Assembly (NCBI GenBank): GCA_947044365.1
Contig: OX345636.1
Span: forward strand, 11,861,809-11,925,808
Origin: Petrosia ficiformis
Taxonomy: Eukaryota; Porifera; Demospongiae; Haplosclerida; Petrosiidae
Reading direction: 5' to 3'
DNA: 64,000 nt
The translations under genes and the position numbers were made by a program. A model generated the notes under the pieces. That model did not search any database. It was not told the DNA's origin and was given only the letters and a program-made list of their open reading frames with translations. This document shows, one piece after another, positions 10,441-22,797 of the stretch (its first letter is position 1; every line of letters starts with the position of its first letter).

Positions 10441-12689
10441 AATATAAATTCTTTTACTTACCTTTCATGATAATTATAAATAAAAATATATGTCATGCGT
10501 GATTATATCATGATACATGTGTATGATATAGATGTATCATTAATTCATTATAATTATCATATGTATAATGATAACTACATGTACATATGTACTGTATTCG
10601 TACGTGTACAGTACATGTATAAAGATACGCAACTATATGAGAACTATTTGTCCATGTAACACATACATGCATTGCTTCACTACACTTTATTTAATTCAGG
10701 TTGGTTATGTACTAGCAGCTATACAAGTTGGTGCAGTTGGTACTTCTGGACCTGGTCAGATAGAATGTGACAATGCACTGAGAAATATTGAGGTAAATGT
10801 AATGTACTTGTAAAGGTCATTATTGTTCACCTTGATCTCTTGTAAATATACTTTAAATGACCAACAATGTGTTTTTCCTTCACCATTTTCATGTAATTAT
10901 CCTATCCATTCTGTTGTGTGTATTTCAAATTTCGATCCATTGCTTCATTATTGAGTTACAGTAATTAATGATACATTGTCACTATACACTATACTACATA
11001 TAAAGTTTAATTTGAGGTCATTGTGAACATGAACAGACTTTAGTACATACATGTGTAATCTGCAATGAGGTATAGTATTTGATTAAAATTATTTGTTAGA
11101 AAAGACTCTTTTTGGCAAATATATGTAAATGTAGAGTTATTTGTAAGTTTAAAAACTTTTCTAATGATATACACACAACTAGTGTAGTTTTATGAATATC
11201 ATAGTTGACCCTGTCTCTCCTCTATTTTGATAGGCTGCTGCTCCATTACTGGATAATCCTAATGAACCACAGAATGATCAGTCATATTTTGACTGTCTTG
11301 ATACAGTCATTGAAAAATCAATGGTTTGTGTGTATTGACATGTATAATTATAATATATAAGTATTTGTACATGTACATGTATGTACATACATATAGAGTT
11401 AAATAAATGCAAATTAGTAAGGCTGAAAGAGGAAACAGAAAAATGCCGTTAGTCACTGGGCATCAAACCCAGGACTACTGACTTCAGCATTTCACAATCC
11501 TCTATGTACATGTACAGTGTACATGTACATACAGCATGACATATGACTTTGCACAGAATGTACATGCAATTATCTACTGAACAGTGTGTAATTATAATAT
11601 TATTATTAGACAGTGCAGTATCTGGTCAGACACTCTTACTATCTTGAGTCACCAGATACTTTGATGGCAAAGGAGTGTAGAACTGCATTAATCCTAAACC
11701 TACATGTAGCTTCACTCCTACATGTAGTTATTTTTAATTCTCATTGTACATGTGTATCAGAAGGTCCTTGGTTCAATCCCTAGTCATCATACAATGTAGT
11801 AATGCCTTGCATAAGCTTTATGCAATAGTTCTTGCATGTATATACATGTTGTACGTGTATAGCATGTACATGTACATGTACGTGTATATACACGTACACA
11901 ATCTACATGTATATACAATGTACATACATGTATTCTGTACTGTCAATTTTTGTTAAGACACCTACATGTACATGTACCTTTATAAAATCCCTACTACATG
12001 TATATAGATTCTTGGAGAGGCCGGATCTCAGATATCTACTATAGCAAAGAAAGGTGACTATGAATCATTTGGATTAGCTGTTGAATGCTGTATGTCTACT
12101 AACAAGTAAGAAATATTACATGTACATGTACATGTGTGTCCTCCTCATCCATCCATCATTCCATTCATCTATCCATGCATGATCTTATAGAAATATTTTT
12201 GTTATATATCATTTGTTTGGTGACAAAAGGACCTGATTTGGCACCAAGGTTATGAGTAGTCTTGTGTAGTCAGTCGTTCCACTCTAAATGAGGAGGCCCA
12301 GGGGAGGGGCTGGCTATGCGAGTAGGTAATGTGCATGCACAGCAGATAGAAATGCATTATGGCACAAAAGACAATCAACTCTTTAGGATTTCTACACTGT
12401 AGTTCCAGGAGCAGTTATTAATTTCAGTTAGTCTACTGCTATGGCACCAGAAGTGGTTGATGGTTCCAGGTCGATAGCACCATCTCCTTGTCTAGTTGAA
12501 CACATATACATACACATTTATCATTTTTTCTGTTTTCCATGTAGGCTGCTTATCTGGTAGGTGTGGGTGATCAGTATAGTGAAGCAGCTATTCCTGGACT
12601 TGTGGATCAAATGCAGCTTGCCAGAGCTCAACAAGCAATTATATCAGCTTGTGAAAGTCTATCTCATCCATCAACACAAGAGCAAGTTA

Positions 12690-12815
12690 GTGACGGATGG
12701 GTGGATGAATGGATGGATGGATTGATGGATGGATGGGTGGATGCGTGGATGTGTGGATGTGTGAATGCGTGGATGTGTGGATGGATGGATGGGTGTGTGG
12801 ATGGACGAATGGATG
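12690..12815. repeat. ATGG tetranucleotide microsatellite in talin-like intron
   Basis: ggatggatggat-type array with interspersed GTGG units starts just after the exon-6 donor (gttag at 12686). Open frames across it on both strands are repeat artefacts. Confidence 0.85.
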
Positions 12816-13478
12816 ATCATGAAATACTTCTACCAATTTTACTAGGCAAACATTTTTTTTGAAATGAAAATAAGCCAATGTTTTGATACTTATTTCATTA
12901 TACTTTTAGTAATGCTACACTGTATCATGATGTACATGTACGTCAATATAATTATTGATGTATCAATATTTTCTGTGCAGTTTAGTTTTCTAATTTGCCT
13001 AATTTTCTACCTACACCAATAATTAGAAATTATAATAAACTATTATAGTGTGCATAATTTTGATTGATTTTCTTTTACCATTTGTCAATTACAACCAAAC
13101 AAGATATTTATTAACATTTTATAAGCATTTCAATTATTATTTCAAATGTCGTGACATATTGTGATATTTATGACATACACACATCATGACACATGTAATA
13201 CAATTTTAAGCCATATTGTACATCCCTAGTAAGCTAAGAAGGGTGCTAGTAACATATAGTAGAGTGCAGCACCCTACTATATTGAACTGTAGTAAGAACC
13301 CTGTTCTGAGCTCCATCCATATCCCAATTTCTATTTTCAACAGATTAGGAAAGGTGGAGCCCCAGTTAGTGCAAGGCAGAAATTCATGATAGAATTAGAG
13401 AAACAAGAAGAAATAGCCCGTAAACGTCATGAACTTGAAGCCCTAGAGAGAATGTTGAAAGGACTCCGTACCAAGTGA

Positions 13479-14949
13479 TATTTGGCTAACTATTATTGTA
13501 AGCCTTTATTTTCTTTGTTTTGGTACCAAACATTTGTGACCGAATTTGCAAAAATCAGGCTTATGGGATAAAATTTCAAAATTGATTTTTTGTATTACCT
13601 GAATAGAGTATTCAATTAACTCCAGAATGATATATGATACATCCCAATCACACAAAAGACAAAGCTACAGCAAGGGATTAAACTGTTGTAGTCACAAATC
13701 CTTCATTTTGAGAAAAATGCAATTAAATCAATTAAATCAATTAAATAATCATTAAACATAATGACTAAAAACTTTTTTAGGAGTGGCTAGCGAAGCACAG
13801 AGATGTCTCCGAATTTCTCTGAAGGTATGAGTGAATAGGTAAGATATTAATGAAGCTTTTTATGTAGTTAAACAGTAATCACCCGAGTAAGCCATAACTG
13901 TCTATTTTCACTCATATCTCAAAATTAATAATTATCCCAGAAGCCTGATTTTCGCAAATTCGGTCACATTTTTTGATTTAAAATTATTGTTACTAATAGC
14001 ACAATCCTCTTTAAAAGTTGCTTAATTAAAAAAATTTCTTTTTTGAGTGAAATTCTTAAAATTATCTTCCTTTTTGTTAGAGTTTAATTTCAAATGAAGT
14101 GTTACGTCATGTACTATTATTTTTACCATTAATTAATTACTATAATTATGTAGCTAGTTATTACTTCATTGACTCTGATCAAATTTTTTTCTAGTCAATG
14201 CACAAATCCATCTGAGCAGAGTAGATTGTACATCCCTTGTTTAGCAAAAACTGCCAACTATGTGGTGCATAAAATGTTAAATAAAGTGCATCAATATATA
14301 TACTACTACACGCAGTAGAGAAAAAAGCATCTGCCTCACCCCATTAATTATGAAACAGAGTGAAAAGTTGAATACTGAAAATTGTCTATGTTGCACAAAA
14401 ATAGAGGTATACCTACTGGGAACTACGGAATACTTTGGATTTCAAATTCTCTCTAGTTCTGAATTAAAACACATTTTGAGGGTGTTTACTGGGATAATAT
14501 TACTCTTCTGTGAGTTAGATCACTCTGGCACTGACCTACTGCTAATGACTTTTTCATGACTGAAACTAGTCTTGTCCCATAACTGTACATGTACTTAATG
14601 CAATAGTACATGTACATACTTAATGTACATGTACTTGTAATAGTAGGAGGACTTCCTTGTATAACCTTTGTTGGAGTCCATACAGTGTCAAACTGAGATA
14701 ATACTAGACAAAGATACAGCAGTGTTGATTGTTGTAATACGACTGAGACTCATTTTAAAGCTAGCAGTTTCCCCTAGGGTTAGTAAAATTAAATGCATGT
14801 GTGGTCCCCAGTTAAACTATTCAATCTGTTTCAGCTACATCAGGGGGTATATAATAAATGTTAATTAATGGACAGTCTGCTGTGAGAACCCTTGTCATTG
14901 TGGCATAGTACTAGTAGAGTTGAGATTTATTTTATTTATTATTCTCTAA
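13479..14949. other. intergenic sequence, no gene seen
   Basis: AT-rich. The small open frames at 14350-14559 and 14668-14868 have no recognisable motif, splice context or duplicated conservation. TACATGTA palindromes near 14585-14635. Confidence 0.45.
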
Positions 14950-15262
14950 TGCTGTATGTATACTAACAGAAGCTGCTGCACAAGTGAGGGATGCTAAATG
15001 TACATGTATGTATTTACATACATGTATGTCCTCCTTATCCATCCATCATTCCATATATACATTTATCAAGGTACTCCTATACTTGTCTGTATTTATTCGT
15101 CAACGTATTTGTATATGCCTCTGTCTATTCATCAAACGATTACTCCAATGTTTCTGTTTTTCATGTAGGCTGCTTATCTTGTAGGTGTGGGTGATCAATA
15201 TAGCGACACAGCTATTCCCGAACTTGTGGATCAAATCCAGTTTGCAAGATTACATATTATAT
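14950..15262 (+). pseudogene. partial tandem duplicate of talin-like exons 5-6
   Basis: 14950-15060 matches the exon 5/intron junction region near 12085-12160 (GCTGTATGT.TACTAACA, then TATGTCCTCCTTATCC-like intron). 15169-15250 repeats the start of exon 6 after a ttcatgtag acceptor ([20 protein letters not shown] with a few substitutions), then diverges and hits a stop after ARLHIIF. It is a truncated copy with no following exon. Confidence 0.75.
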
Positions 15263-15296
15263 TTTAATTCACCAATAAAATTAGCATGCTACTCAG

Positions 15297-15495
15297 TGCT
15301 TTCAATAAGCTCATATGGTGCAAAATTGGCCCAAAGAGCTTCTTATTTGACACCAAACACTTCTCTTTCTGGGCCAGACGGCACAGTTAATTATGATTAT
15401 ATTGTTGCTAACAGCATTAACTCTTGCCTCAGATGTCTTCCAATGGCACACCCAATAATCATCATTGAGCCAATTTGGCCTGTGCTTCAAAACAT
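15297..15495. repeat. repeat family F, copy 2
   Basis: Same landmarks as 7236-7430 (GCAAAATTGGCCCAAAGAGC, AATTATGATTATATTG, GTGCTTCAAAAC). It immediately follows the talin-like duplicate. Confidence 0.65.
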
Positions 15496-15995
15496 CAAAA
15501 ATTCTGTTGTTACTTTATTATGATAAACATTTTATCACCCAGATACCAGGAAATATCACTTCTTGGATATGCATATTGCGACTCGTCATTCTTCAGACTT
15601 GTGGTAATACTAGCATATCCAACTCATGATGTTTCCCAGAATCTGGGTGATGATAAAACGTATTACCTGTATCTCATACTCTTCTGCATGTAATTCAATG
15701 ATTCTATCTCTTACTAAATTTCATACATGTATATCTTCAGTATCAACAATTGCAGATTTGACTACTTTCAATGTGTTTACAAATTACTAAAGGAATAGAG
15801 TATATTGCTGGACTGAATCTCATACACAGAGACCTATCGATCAGTACAAATTATTTATATTATGTCCAAAATTAATGTGCAATATGTTTATGGCTTTATC
15901 CACTAATAGAATTGCATGTATGTTCATGTCTTCTAACCAATGATGTTTTAAAAGTTTTGTCAGTTTCATACAGGTGTCCCAGGGTATGGTATCCC

Positions 15996-18321
15996 TAGTG
16001 CAAAATCATTGCTAGCAAAGAGCTGCTTCTAACCTACTGGAATTGAAGTATAAAGCCAGCTAAAACATAGAGCTCAGTTTTCTATCAAATCTCTGCAGTT
16101 TTTAGGTTTCCACTAGTATGTTTGTGCATGTACTCCTAGCATAATTAATTACGTGCACGACTACATGAGGAGTTTCTTGTTTCTAATTACTCTTCTTACA
16201 TAATGACTAGGCCGGAGGTACTCATATATGAATAGTGAGCAGGGTTTCGTACAGGAGTTTTTGTATGGGGCATATCTCAGCATTAATTCTTGTCTGATTT
16301 GAATTTAGCATGACATCATTATGTATGTACAAATCTCCATTTCTCAACAACTGATCTCAATACCAATAACACATGGTTATATATATGTGGTATACATGTA
16401 AGTCACAATATACCACAAGACGTTACATTGCTGTATTGATTTAAAGTAGATTGTGCGAACCTAGATTGCAATGATAAATTAAAGAATGACACTTGAGTAA
16501 CACATAGGTGTCAGCTAGGGTTTTAACAGTGTTAAGCATCAAATATCATTTACTATGATTTTTAAAATTATTTTTATTTAAAGTAAATAATGATTGGCCA
16601 GCCAATTGAAGAATTAGTGATGTTCTCTTGAATAGCTTGAAAAGCAGAATTTGTGTCTATCGGAGTTTCTTGAGGTGTGGCCATTATGAATCTATATATG
16701 ACATGAAAGTGCAAATAGAATTTTGCTTTTTATAAAATATTTGATCAGCACAGATGTCAGTATCTTGTACATGTCAGAAGTGGTCAACATTCACATAATT
16801 ATATTAAACAGATCAAAAGGTGAAAGTGCATGATAACATGGCATCTATCTTGGTATAGTTATTATATTCACGACTTATGAGAATGTTATACCAGCAACAT
16901 ACAAAGTTGTAAACAACTCAAGAACTTAACTTCAATACATATAGGCTCCACCTTCCATTCCCATCAATATATCCATCCATGTATCAGTTAAAATATTAAA
17001 AAACTGCACATTCATCCAAATGACCCAATAGCCACAACTACACCAATTATGATGTTTATTATAGCTACATGTAGGAGAAGGGCCTGGCAAAAGCGTTCTT
17101 TGTTTGTACCTTATGTGAAAAAAATAATATATACACATAACACATAGTAATTAATTTATTTCAGTATAGTAGAGGCTGCTAAAGGGAATTGTACTAATTG
17201 TAGAGAATAATCTGATCAAAAATAATTATTGACTGAATTATTATTTACATTAATTTTGCATGGAGGTTGACATTGTCAATAAAGTGGATGAGTTGTGTAT
17301 TTGGTGTGTAGGAAACTGCAACGAGCATGTCATGAATATAAATAACATTTATTCTGGGAACATCCTGTCATGAATAATAAGAAACATTGGATAACATTTA
17401 TATAATTTTTAGTCCCTATAAATTATGCTGAAATTGGTATGTAGTCTGGAGAGCAGCCCCCTTTGCAATGACGAAGCGGTCTGACCTACTGCTTCCTTAT
17501 GTTTTGTGAGAATGGAATGTCTTTATATATAAATTATTTTGAATGGCATGTGTGTTTGGGTGGATGTTCAAAAGTAATTTTTCAGGTCTATAATTTCTAT
17601 GATTCAAATTTTATTAAGTTGCTTATCTGGAGAGGAATCCATAGATACCAAAATCAAGCTTCATCATGGCCTGGAAAGCAGCAAGACAAGTGTTTGAAAA
17701 TAAGTTACAACATAATAATCATAATAAATTCTAGTTACATTAGTATGCAGTAGGCCTGACTCCTTCTCATTGCGAAAAGGAGCTGCTGTGTAGACTAAGG
17801 AGACATCTCCAAACAGAAATTTGTACGCTTAACGTCATAGTGATGCGAAGGGGTGGGGGTTGTGTGCATAACGATAAACATTGAAAAGGAAGCACATGTT
17901 AGTATGATACACTGGAGTATTCATTCCATGACATTAAAAGTCTTGCAGTAGTGTCACTGTGACGTTAAGCGTACAAGCTTCAATTGGTATGCAAATATTA
18001 TTACAAATAATCAACCTCTCTTCTTGGGAGGCTGCATGCAAGACTACACTATGATTTTTCAGATCAGGTTCGCTGCTGCTCACGGTTTTTAGTACTAGGG
18101 TTGTAAATTGCTCATAATACATGGAACTTTATAGTAAATCCAGCCAGCGCAGATTTGAAGTCTCGTACTGCTGCTGTTGGTAGAACTTCGTACATATTGT
18201 CATGATATTGACAAGAAAATATCACAATAGTTTATAATTAAATTACTAACCATACTCCTCAATTGTCAGACTTGTGCTAGTTTTTGCGAGGTATGAAATG
18301 GGTGCGGCTAGGGACGAGACT
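15996..18321. repeat. segmental duplicate of the NLR first-exon region (copy 1, decayed)
   Basis: Collinear, same orientation, with 46291-48747. Shared landmarks: AGAGCTCAGTT.TCTATC, CCTAGCATAATTAATT, CCAGCAACATACAAAGTTG, GGCTCCACCTTCCATTCC and GGTGCGGCTAGGGACGAGA. The segment matching the CARD-like exon (46816-47110) is mostly lost at 16440-16900, keeping only its edges (AGTAGATTGTGCG.ACCT, ATGATTGGCCAGCCAAT). A pseudogenised NLR 5' end is therefore embedded here. A small inverted-repeat element near 17800-17990 is the counterpart of 48090-48314, with its right end truncated. Confidence 0.75.
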
Positions 18322-18717
18322 ATATAAATTTACAGCTTATTAAAATGCTGCAATCTGATTCGTCAATTAGAGGTTTCTAAATCCTGTAGTAAACCTACTT
18401 TTAACATTCAGTTATATGACAGTTTTTAGTTGTTATGTAATGAGATGGAGTAAAAACACATCTCACTCACAACTATAGCACTCTCACACATTTTGAATTG
18501 TGTTGTCACTCATTTCAATACTAGGAGGAGGGCACTTACCATGTACCTGTAGCTACAGTTTTTATTGTTAATTATTCATAACCAAAACAGCTACTTGTTT
18601 TGCTATAAGGCTTCTTATAACCGGTACCATAATGAAAATCTGGAAGTCATAGTAGTAATGGAAGATGCTTTTTAACATCATAACAGAAATGTAAAGTATA
18701 TAAGTTGTGCAATTTTT
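18322..18717. other. AT-rich spacer, no gene seen
   Basis: Between the segmental duplicate and a family B terminus. No frame or repeat of note was recognised. Confidence 0.45.
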
Positions 18718-19030
18718 ATGGCCTGTAGGGCCATCCCTATAATTGCTTTCCACGGGGTTTAATGTATATATATATATATATATGTTTGTGTCACTTGCGC
18801 GACTATGCGTTGTATACGTAGTTAAGGAAGTTGCGTCATTCCCGGGGGCTCGGTCAATTAATGGGCGTGGCGCGTAAAAGAACGCGCGTTCGAGGCTCTT
18901 CGAGCTACAGACAAGCCAGGAAGATTCAGAAACTGCTAATAACTGTTGTATATAGCAGAGAAACAGTATAAATATTATGCAAGAATCTTTAACAAGTAAG
19001 TATAATAAGTTATTAAGTTTGGAAGTCATC
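18718..19030. repeat. family B terminus (left arm)
   Basis: GGCCATCCCTATAATTGCTTTCCA begins a segment, broken by a (TA)n run (18760-18783), that continues with AGTTAAGGAAGTTG and GGTCAATTAATGGGCGTG. The same order occurs at 51480-51850 and inverted near 24020-24090 and 52180-52370. This is the inverted terminal region of family B. Confidence 0.55.
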
Positions 19031-19273
19031 ATTTAGAACCTTGTAGGAGTACTTCAGTCAGTTCATCAAAGATCTGTGTACTTAGACTGCAGTCAGGCTT
19101 ACACTTACTTCTTCAGGCCCCAGCTTTGGAGTACACAGAAAGGTAGAGACACTAGTGCCATCAGCAATGTTTAATACATAGTCATCACAAAGCAAATATA
19201 GGGATGTTTTTTTTCTCTATATACACTTGTTTAAATTAAAAATAGTAAAACAAAATTAGAATTTCCCTTCATC

Positions 19274-19974
19274 TCGTGTTCAACGACCCCGTTGCATGAC
19301 GGGACCGTCTGGAAACTCTCATCACAAAACTGTGGCAAACTATCACATGACAGAATTAATTACAAATAGTTATCGAGTAATGGATAGAGCAGAGCACTCT
19401 GTTATTTGTTATCCACGGTGATGTCTGATGATAGTTGTTGATATGCTCCTTTGCTACTGGCTTGATGACAGAGTGCAGACTCAATTAGGCATGGTGACTA
19501 TCATTGGCAACAAAGTTTGAAACGAAAACTGTGAACAATTACATTTTGATCTTGTTTTATCAATGTAGCTGCTTTGCGAATCTTTGGTGATTTATTTTCC
19601 ATGACAAAGCGTGAATATATTGATTTTGATTGGCCCTGCCACGGTTTTGTGATGAGAGTTTCCATACTAGTCTCGTTATAATGTTCTGTTTCTTTGATCA
19701 AATCAACCACAGAGAGTCAAAAGCAACAGGAATGCAGGTGAAGCAAAACAATTTGCCTTCGTCAGTTAAAAGACAAACTAATACATCATTGAGTGTCACG
19801 TAATACAGAAATCTGATTGGTAATCTTTGATAAATCCACGTTCAACTGCCAAGAAAATCGACTGGCCAGATGGTCTTTTGCCGTGGGCATGACCGGATAA
19901 GGACGAGCTATTTTTTTCAGACAGTCCTATTTTGTAACGGGGTCGTCAGCTACGCAAGACTAATTTAACACGAG
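19274..19974. mobile_element. putative TIR element, 0.7 kb
   Basis: Left end CTCGTGTT then ACGACCCCGTTGCATGACGG; right end CGGGGTCGT and, after 15 extra nt, AACACGAG. An internal inverted repeat pairs CTCTCATCACAAAACTGTGG (near 19315) with CCACGGTTTTGTGATGAGAG (near 19640). The open frame on the minus strand at 19501-19710 is unrecognised and uses no ATG at its first position. Target duplications were not clear. Confidence 0.45.
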
Positions 19975-20241
19975 GATGTCACATGTTTTCAAAGGAAAGC
20001 CTGAGTAGCACTTACAGTTTCTTAACCCGGGGGCTTTTGAAAAAATTTTAATAATAATTCCAACCACACCTACCATGGAGTAATATACTGATTGCGAGGT
20101 GTGGCTCAGCATCTCACAATGGTACTCAATAGCTATTGCTAACATAAAGAGTACCTAACGTACATGAAAATTAAAACAATATTAATACGATGTGCATATA
20201 ATTATATGTTATACAGTTGATTATATAATTATGAGTAATGA

Positions 20242-22514
20242 TTAAGATGAGTTTAAAAAAGTTAAAAGTTCTGATTTGAGTGATTTGATGGAGTTCACAC
20301 ATTTGATAGGGGCAGGAAGAGAATTCCAGAGGGAGATAGTACTAGGAAGAAAGGAATGAAAGTTTGAGGAAGAGCGAGTATAGGGAACCTTGAGGTTTAA
20401 GGGGTGATACGACCGGAGGGAATATGAGGTTCTAGGTTGAAATGTGATGAAGTGACTGGGAATATATAAGATTTTATAGATAAACTTGTATAGGAGAATA
20501 AGTTTGGAAGATCTGCGATGGCAGAGAAGAGAAGGTAAGTGAAAAGAGAGTAGTAAAGATTGGTAATCACAATCCCATTGCTTTGAACAAAGTTTAAGAG
20601 CAAAGAATTGAACACTCTCGAGCTTTTTATTATCACAGTTAGAATAAGGGTCCCAAAAGAACAGTAAGTGAGATGAGGAAGAACTAAAGACAAGTAGAGT
20701 TTGAGAAGAACATGGGGTGAGCACAGGTAATAAAACTGACGGAAAAGAAGTCCCAAAAGTTTTTTAGATTTAGAGCAAATATGATTGATATGAGGTGTCC
20801 AAGAGAGTTGTGAAGTTAAGATTACACCTAAATATTTGAAGTTCGAAACACATTCAAGAGGAGAATTATCAAGGAGTAAGGAAGGAAGAAGTGATAAGAA
20901 AGAAGAGGATTTATGTGAAATAATCATGCATTTGGTTTTGGAAATGTTAATAGTAAGATATCTGGACTTAAGCCAAGATGACAAGAGATCAATACTGCCT
21001 TGAGCCAGTGAGAAATCAGAGGAAGATTGAAAAGGGTATGAAAGAAGAATATCATCAGCATAGAGAGCGAGGGAGATTGAAGAAGGAAACGGTAAAGTAG
21101 AAATGTCATTTAAGTATAAGATAAATAATAAAGGACCGAGTATGGATCCTTGCGGGACACCAGAGGTAACCATACGCTTAGAGGAGACAGACCCATCAAC
21201 TACTACATATTGAGAGCAACATGTTAGATAGCTTCTAAACCATCTAGTAATGTGGGAAGGTAAATTGTACTTAGAAAGAATGTCTAGGAGGGGTTCATGA
21301 GGCACCGAGTCAAAAGCTTTCTGTAGATCAAAGAAAATAGCACAAATAGAAGATCCAGAATTGAAGAGAGAAAACTATAAATTGGTTGTAGTTAATAAAG
21401 CAGATTCAGTTGAGAAGTGGGACCTGAAGCCAAACTAACAAGAATACAAAATGTTATCGACATCGCAGAACTTCTGGAGCCAATTAAAAAGATGTCTTTC
21501 AAGAAGTTTACTTGTAAGAGGGAGGAGAGAAATAGGTCTGAAATCGGAGGGTGAAGAAGGAGAGGATTTTTTAGGAATAGGTACTATGTTGGAAGTCTTC
21601 CATTCGTCAGGGAAAGTTCCAGACATAATTGAAGAGTTAAAAATTATTGTAAGAGGTTCTGATATAGAAAGGACTGTATTTTTTAGCATGGTGGCAGAGA
21701 TACCATCAGGACCGGTGGAGGTGCGAGAGGGTAATTGAGAAATAAGATGCTGTATATCAGTAGGAGAACAAAGAAGATCAGGAGGACAAATAGAAGAAAT
21801 AGGAGACAAAGGAATGAAGGCATTTGACAAAGGAGGAGTAGAAGAGTTGAAGCATCGACAAAAGAAATCATTAAGAAAGTTAGCTTTGGAGATGGGAGTA
21901 GAAATAGATAAACCATTATGGATGAAATTGGGTATGATAGGCTTCATTTTAAGTTTGTTGAGGAGGGACAAAAAAGACTTACTACCAGTGGAAGAAAGAC
22001 GGTTGAAAAAAGCAGCTTTCAAGAAACGTTGATAAGATAAAGTTTTGTTTCTACAAGACCAATAAAGGGACATCAAGAAAGAAGACTTGGTTGACTTAGC
22101 AAGAGAAAACAATCGATGCCTTCTCTTGATACATGCCAAAAGATGGTCATTAGACCAGGGGGAAGATTTATGATGAAAAACTAGCTTAGAGGGAATAGTA
22201 CGTTTCATAACATCTAAGAAGATTTCTTTAAAAATCATCCATGAGTAATTTACATCAGTCTGAGAAAGAAGGGACTTCCAAGAAATAGAGGAAAGAAGTA
22301 AGTTGGCTAAGTAAAAGTCAGCCTTGTTGTACAGCCAAACTTTGCGGCCATTGGTTGGACGAGGGTCGGGATCTTTTCGAACTAAAGGCAGAGAAAAGAG
22401 GATAGATAAATGATCAGAAGAAGAGATGGGAGGAAGAACACGTGAAGGGCAAGAAAGATCAGAAGAGACACATCCAACAAAGCGTGGGCGTTTTGAATAA
22501 TAGAATGCCGACAT
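20242..22514 (-). pseudogene. non-LTR retrotransposon (CR1/L2-like), endonuclease end + reverse transcriptase, 5'-truncated
   Basis: Read from 22514 downwards: the tail of an APE-type endonuclease (SSSDHLSILFSLPL, the SDH motif), a linker, then RT motifs: TGPDGISATML, IVPIPKK, SDFRPISLLP (to about 21440); after a gap with stops, GVPQGSILGPLLFILYLND (near 21120-21170), ALYADD (21048-21066, catalytic Asp pair), KYLGV and LTYCS; after a one-base shift near 20650, FWDPYSNCDNKKLESVQ and a typical C-terminus (LWNSLPAPI, about 20300). Lengths and motif order fit CR1/L2/Jockey-group elements. The copy is dead: 5' part of the endonuclease absent, at least two frame breaks (21305-21435 and about 20650). 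No poly(A) is seen at the 3' end near 20170-20240, as usual for CR1/L2. Confidence 0.9.
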
Positions 22515-22559
22515 GCCGCCACCACATTGGTATACTCTCGTAATCTACAGTAATTTGGG

Positions 22560-22797
22560 GTGTGGTGCATCCAAGACCCAGTAATGTAATAAGTAGGTGT
22601 GGTACTTCCTATCTGACAGGATGTTGTAAAATTACAACATTAAAAAACTGAATGTTGTAGTAAGCAGACATCCTGGCGCGCAAAGCACGCCGAAACGTTT
22701 ATCGCCTAATATAGTATTTTATAGGTGTGGGCATTTATTACGCGTATTAGCTAATGCTAGGCATAGTGTTTCTATCATAGTTATGCTCCAGCATGAT
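22560..22797. other. short GC-richer motif next to LINE 5' truncation
   Basis: Contains GGCGCGC..GCACGCCGAAACG (22674-22698), a 4-bp G/C stem followed by CGAAACGT. This form is common at ends of Penelope-like and other retroelements. No gene. Confidence 0.3.

Larger units (their letters stand above)
6911..13478 (+). pseudogene. talin-like gene fragment: rod (R10-R11-like) exons and C-terminal helix, seven exons
   Basis: Talin links integrins to actin. Seven exons read in talin order: 6911-7154, 8128-8270, 10700-10792, 11234-11323, 12008-12105, 12545-12685, 13344-13478. Matching features: an FADY..SIAKLAQEIIKKSNNNPKE segment resembling the rod R10 region, QQTVHGLGNAS, VGYVLAAIQ.G (talin has VSHVLAALQAG), helical R11-like repeats, and a final basic coiled helix (EKQEEIARKRHELEALER then stop) like the talin dimerisation helix. 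Junctions are mostly phase 0 with good signals. Three lesions of one missing base (mod 3) appear: near 6995-7000, near 8204 (agg/ctc), and at the exon-5 donor (12105). The R12 rod domain and five-helix I/LWEQ actin-binding module expected before the last helix do not fit in the 658-bp last intron. The N-terminal FERM head and earlier rod are not in the window. Pseudogene or error-prone assembly; family assignment fairly firm. Confidence 0.72.

Noticed and set aside
11440..11510. tRNA-like T arm on the minus strand (CTGGGTTTGATGCCCAG)
   Set aside because: The rest of the cloverleaf is missing; probably chance or a very old SINE.
11741..11800. tRNA or tRNA-derived SINE, from a B-box-like GGTTCAATCCC at about 11769
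   Set aside because: No acceptor stem, anticodon arm or convincing A box could be assembled around it.
18568..19032. 154-residue minus-strand frame
   Set aside because: Crosses a (TA)n run and a family B terminus shared with other copies where it is not conserved.
21451..22032. Plus-strand frames in the LINE
   Set aside because: Antisense shadows of the reverse transcriptase.
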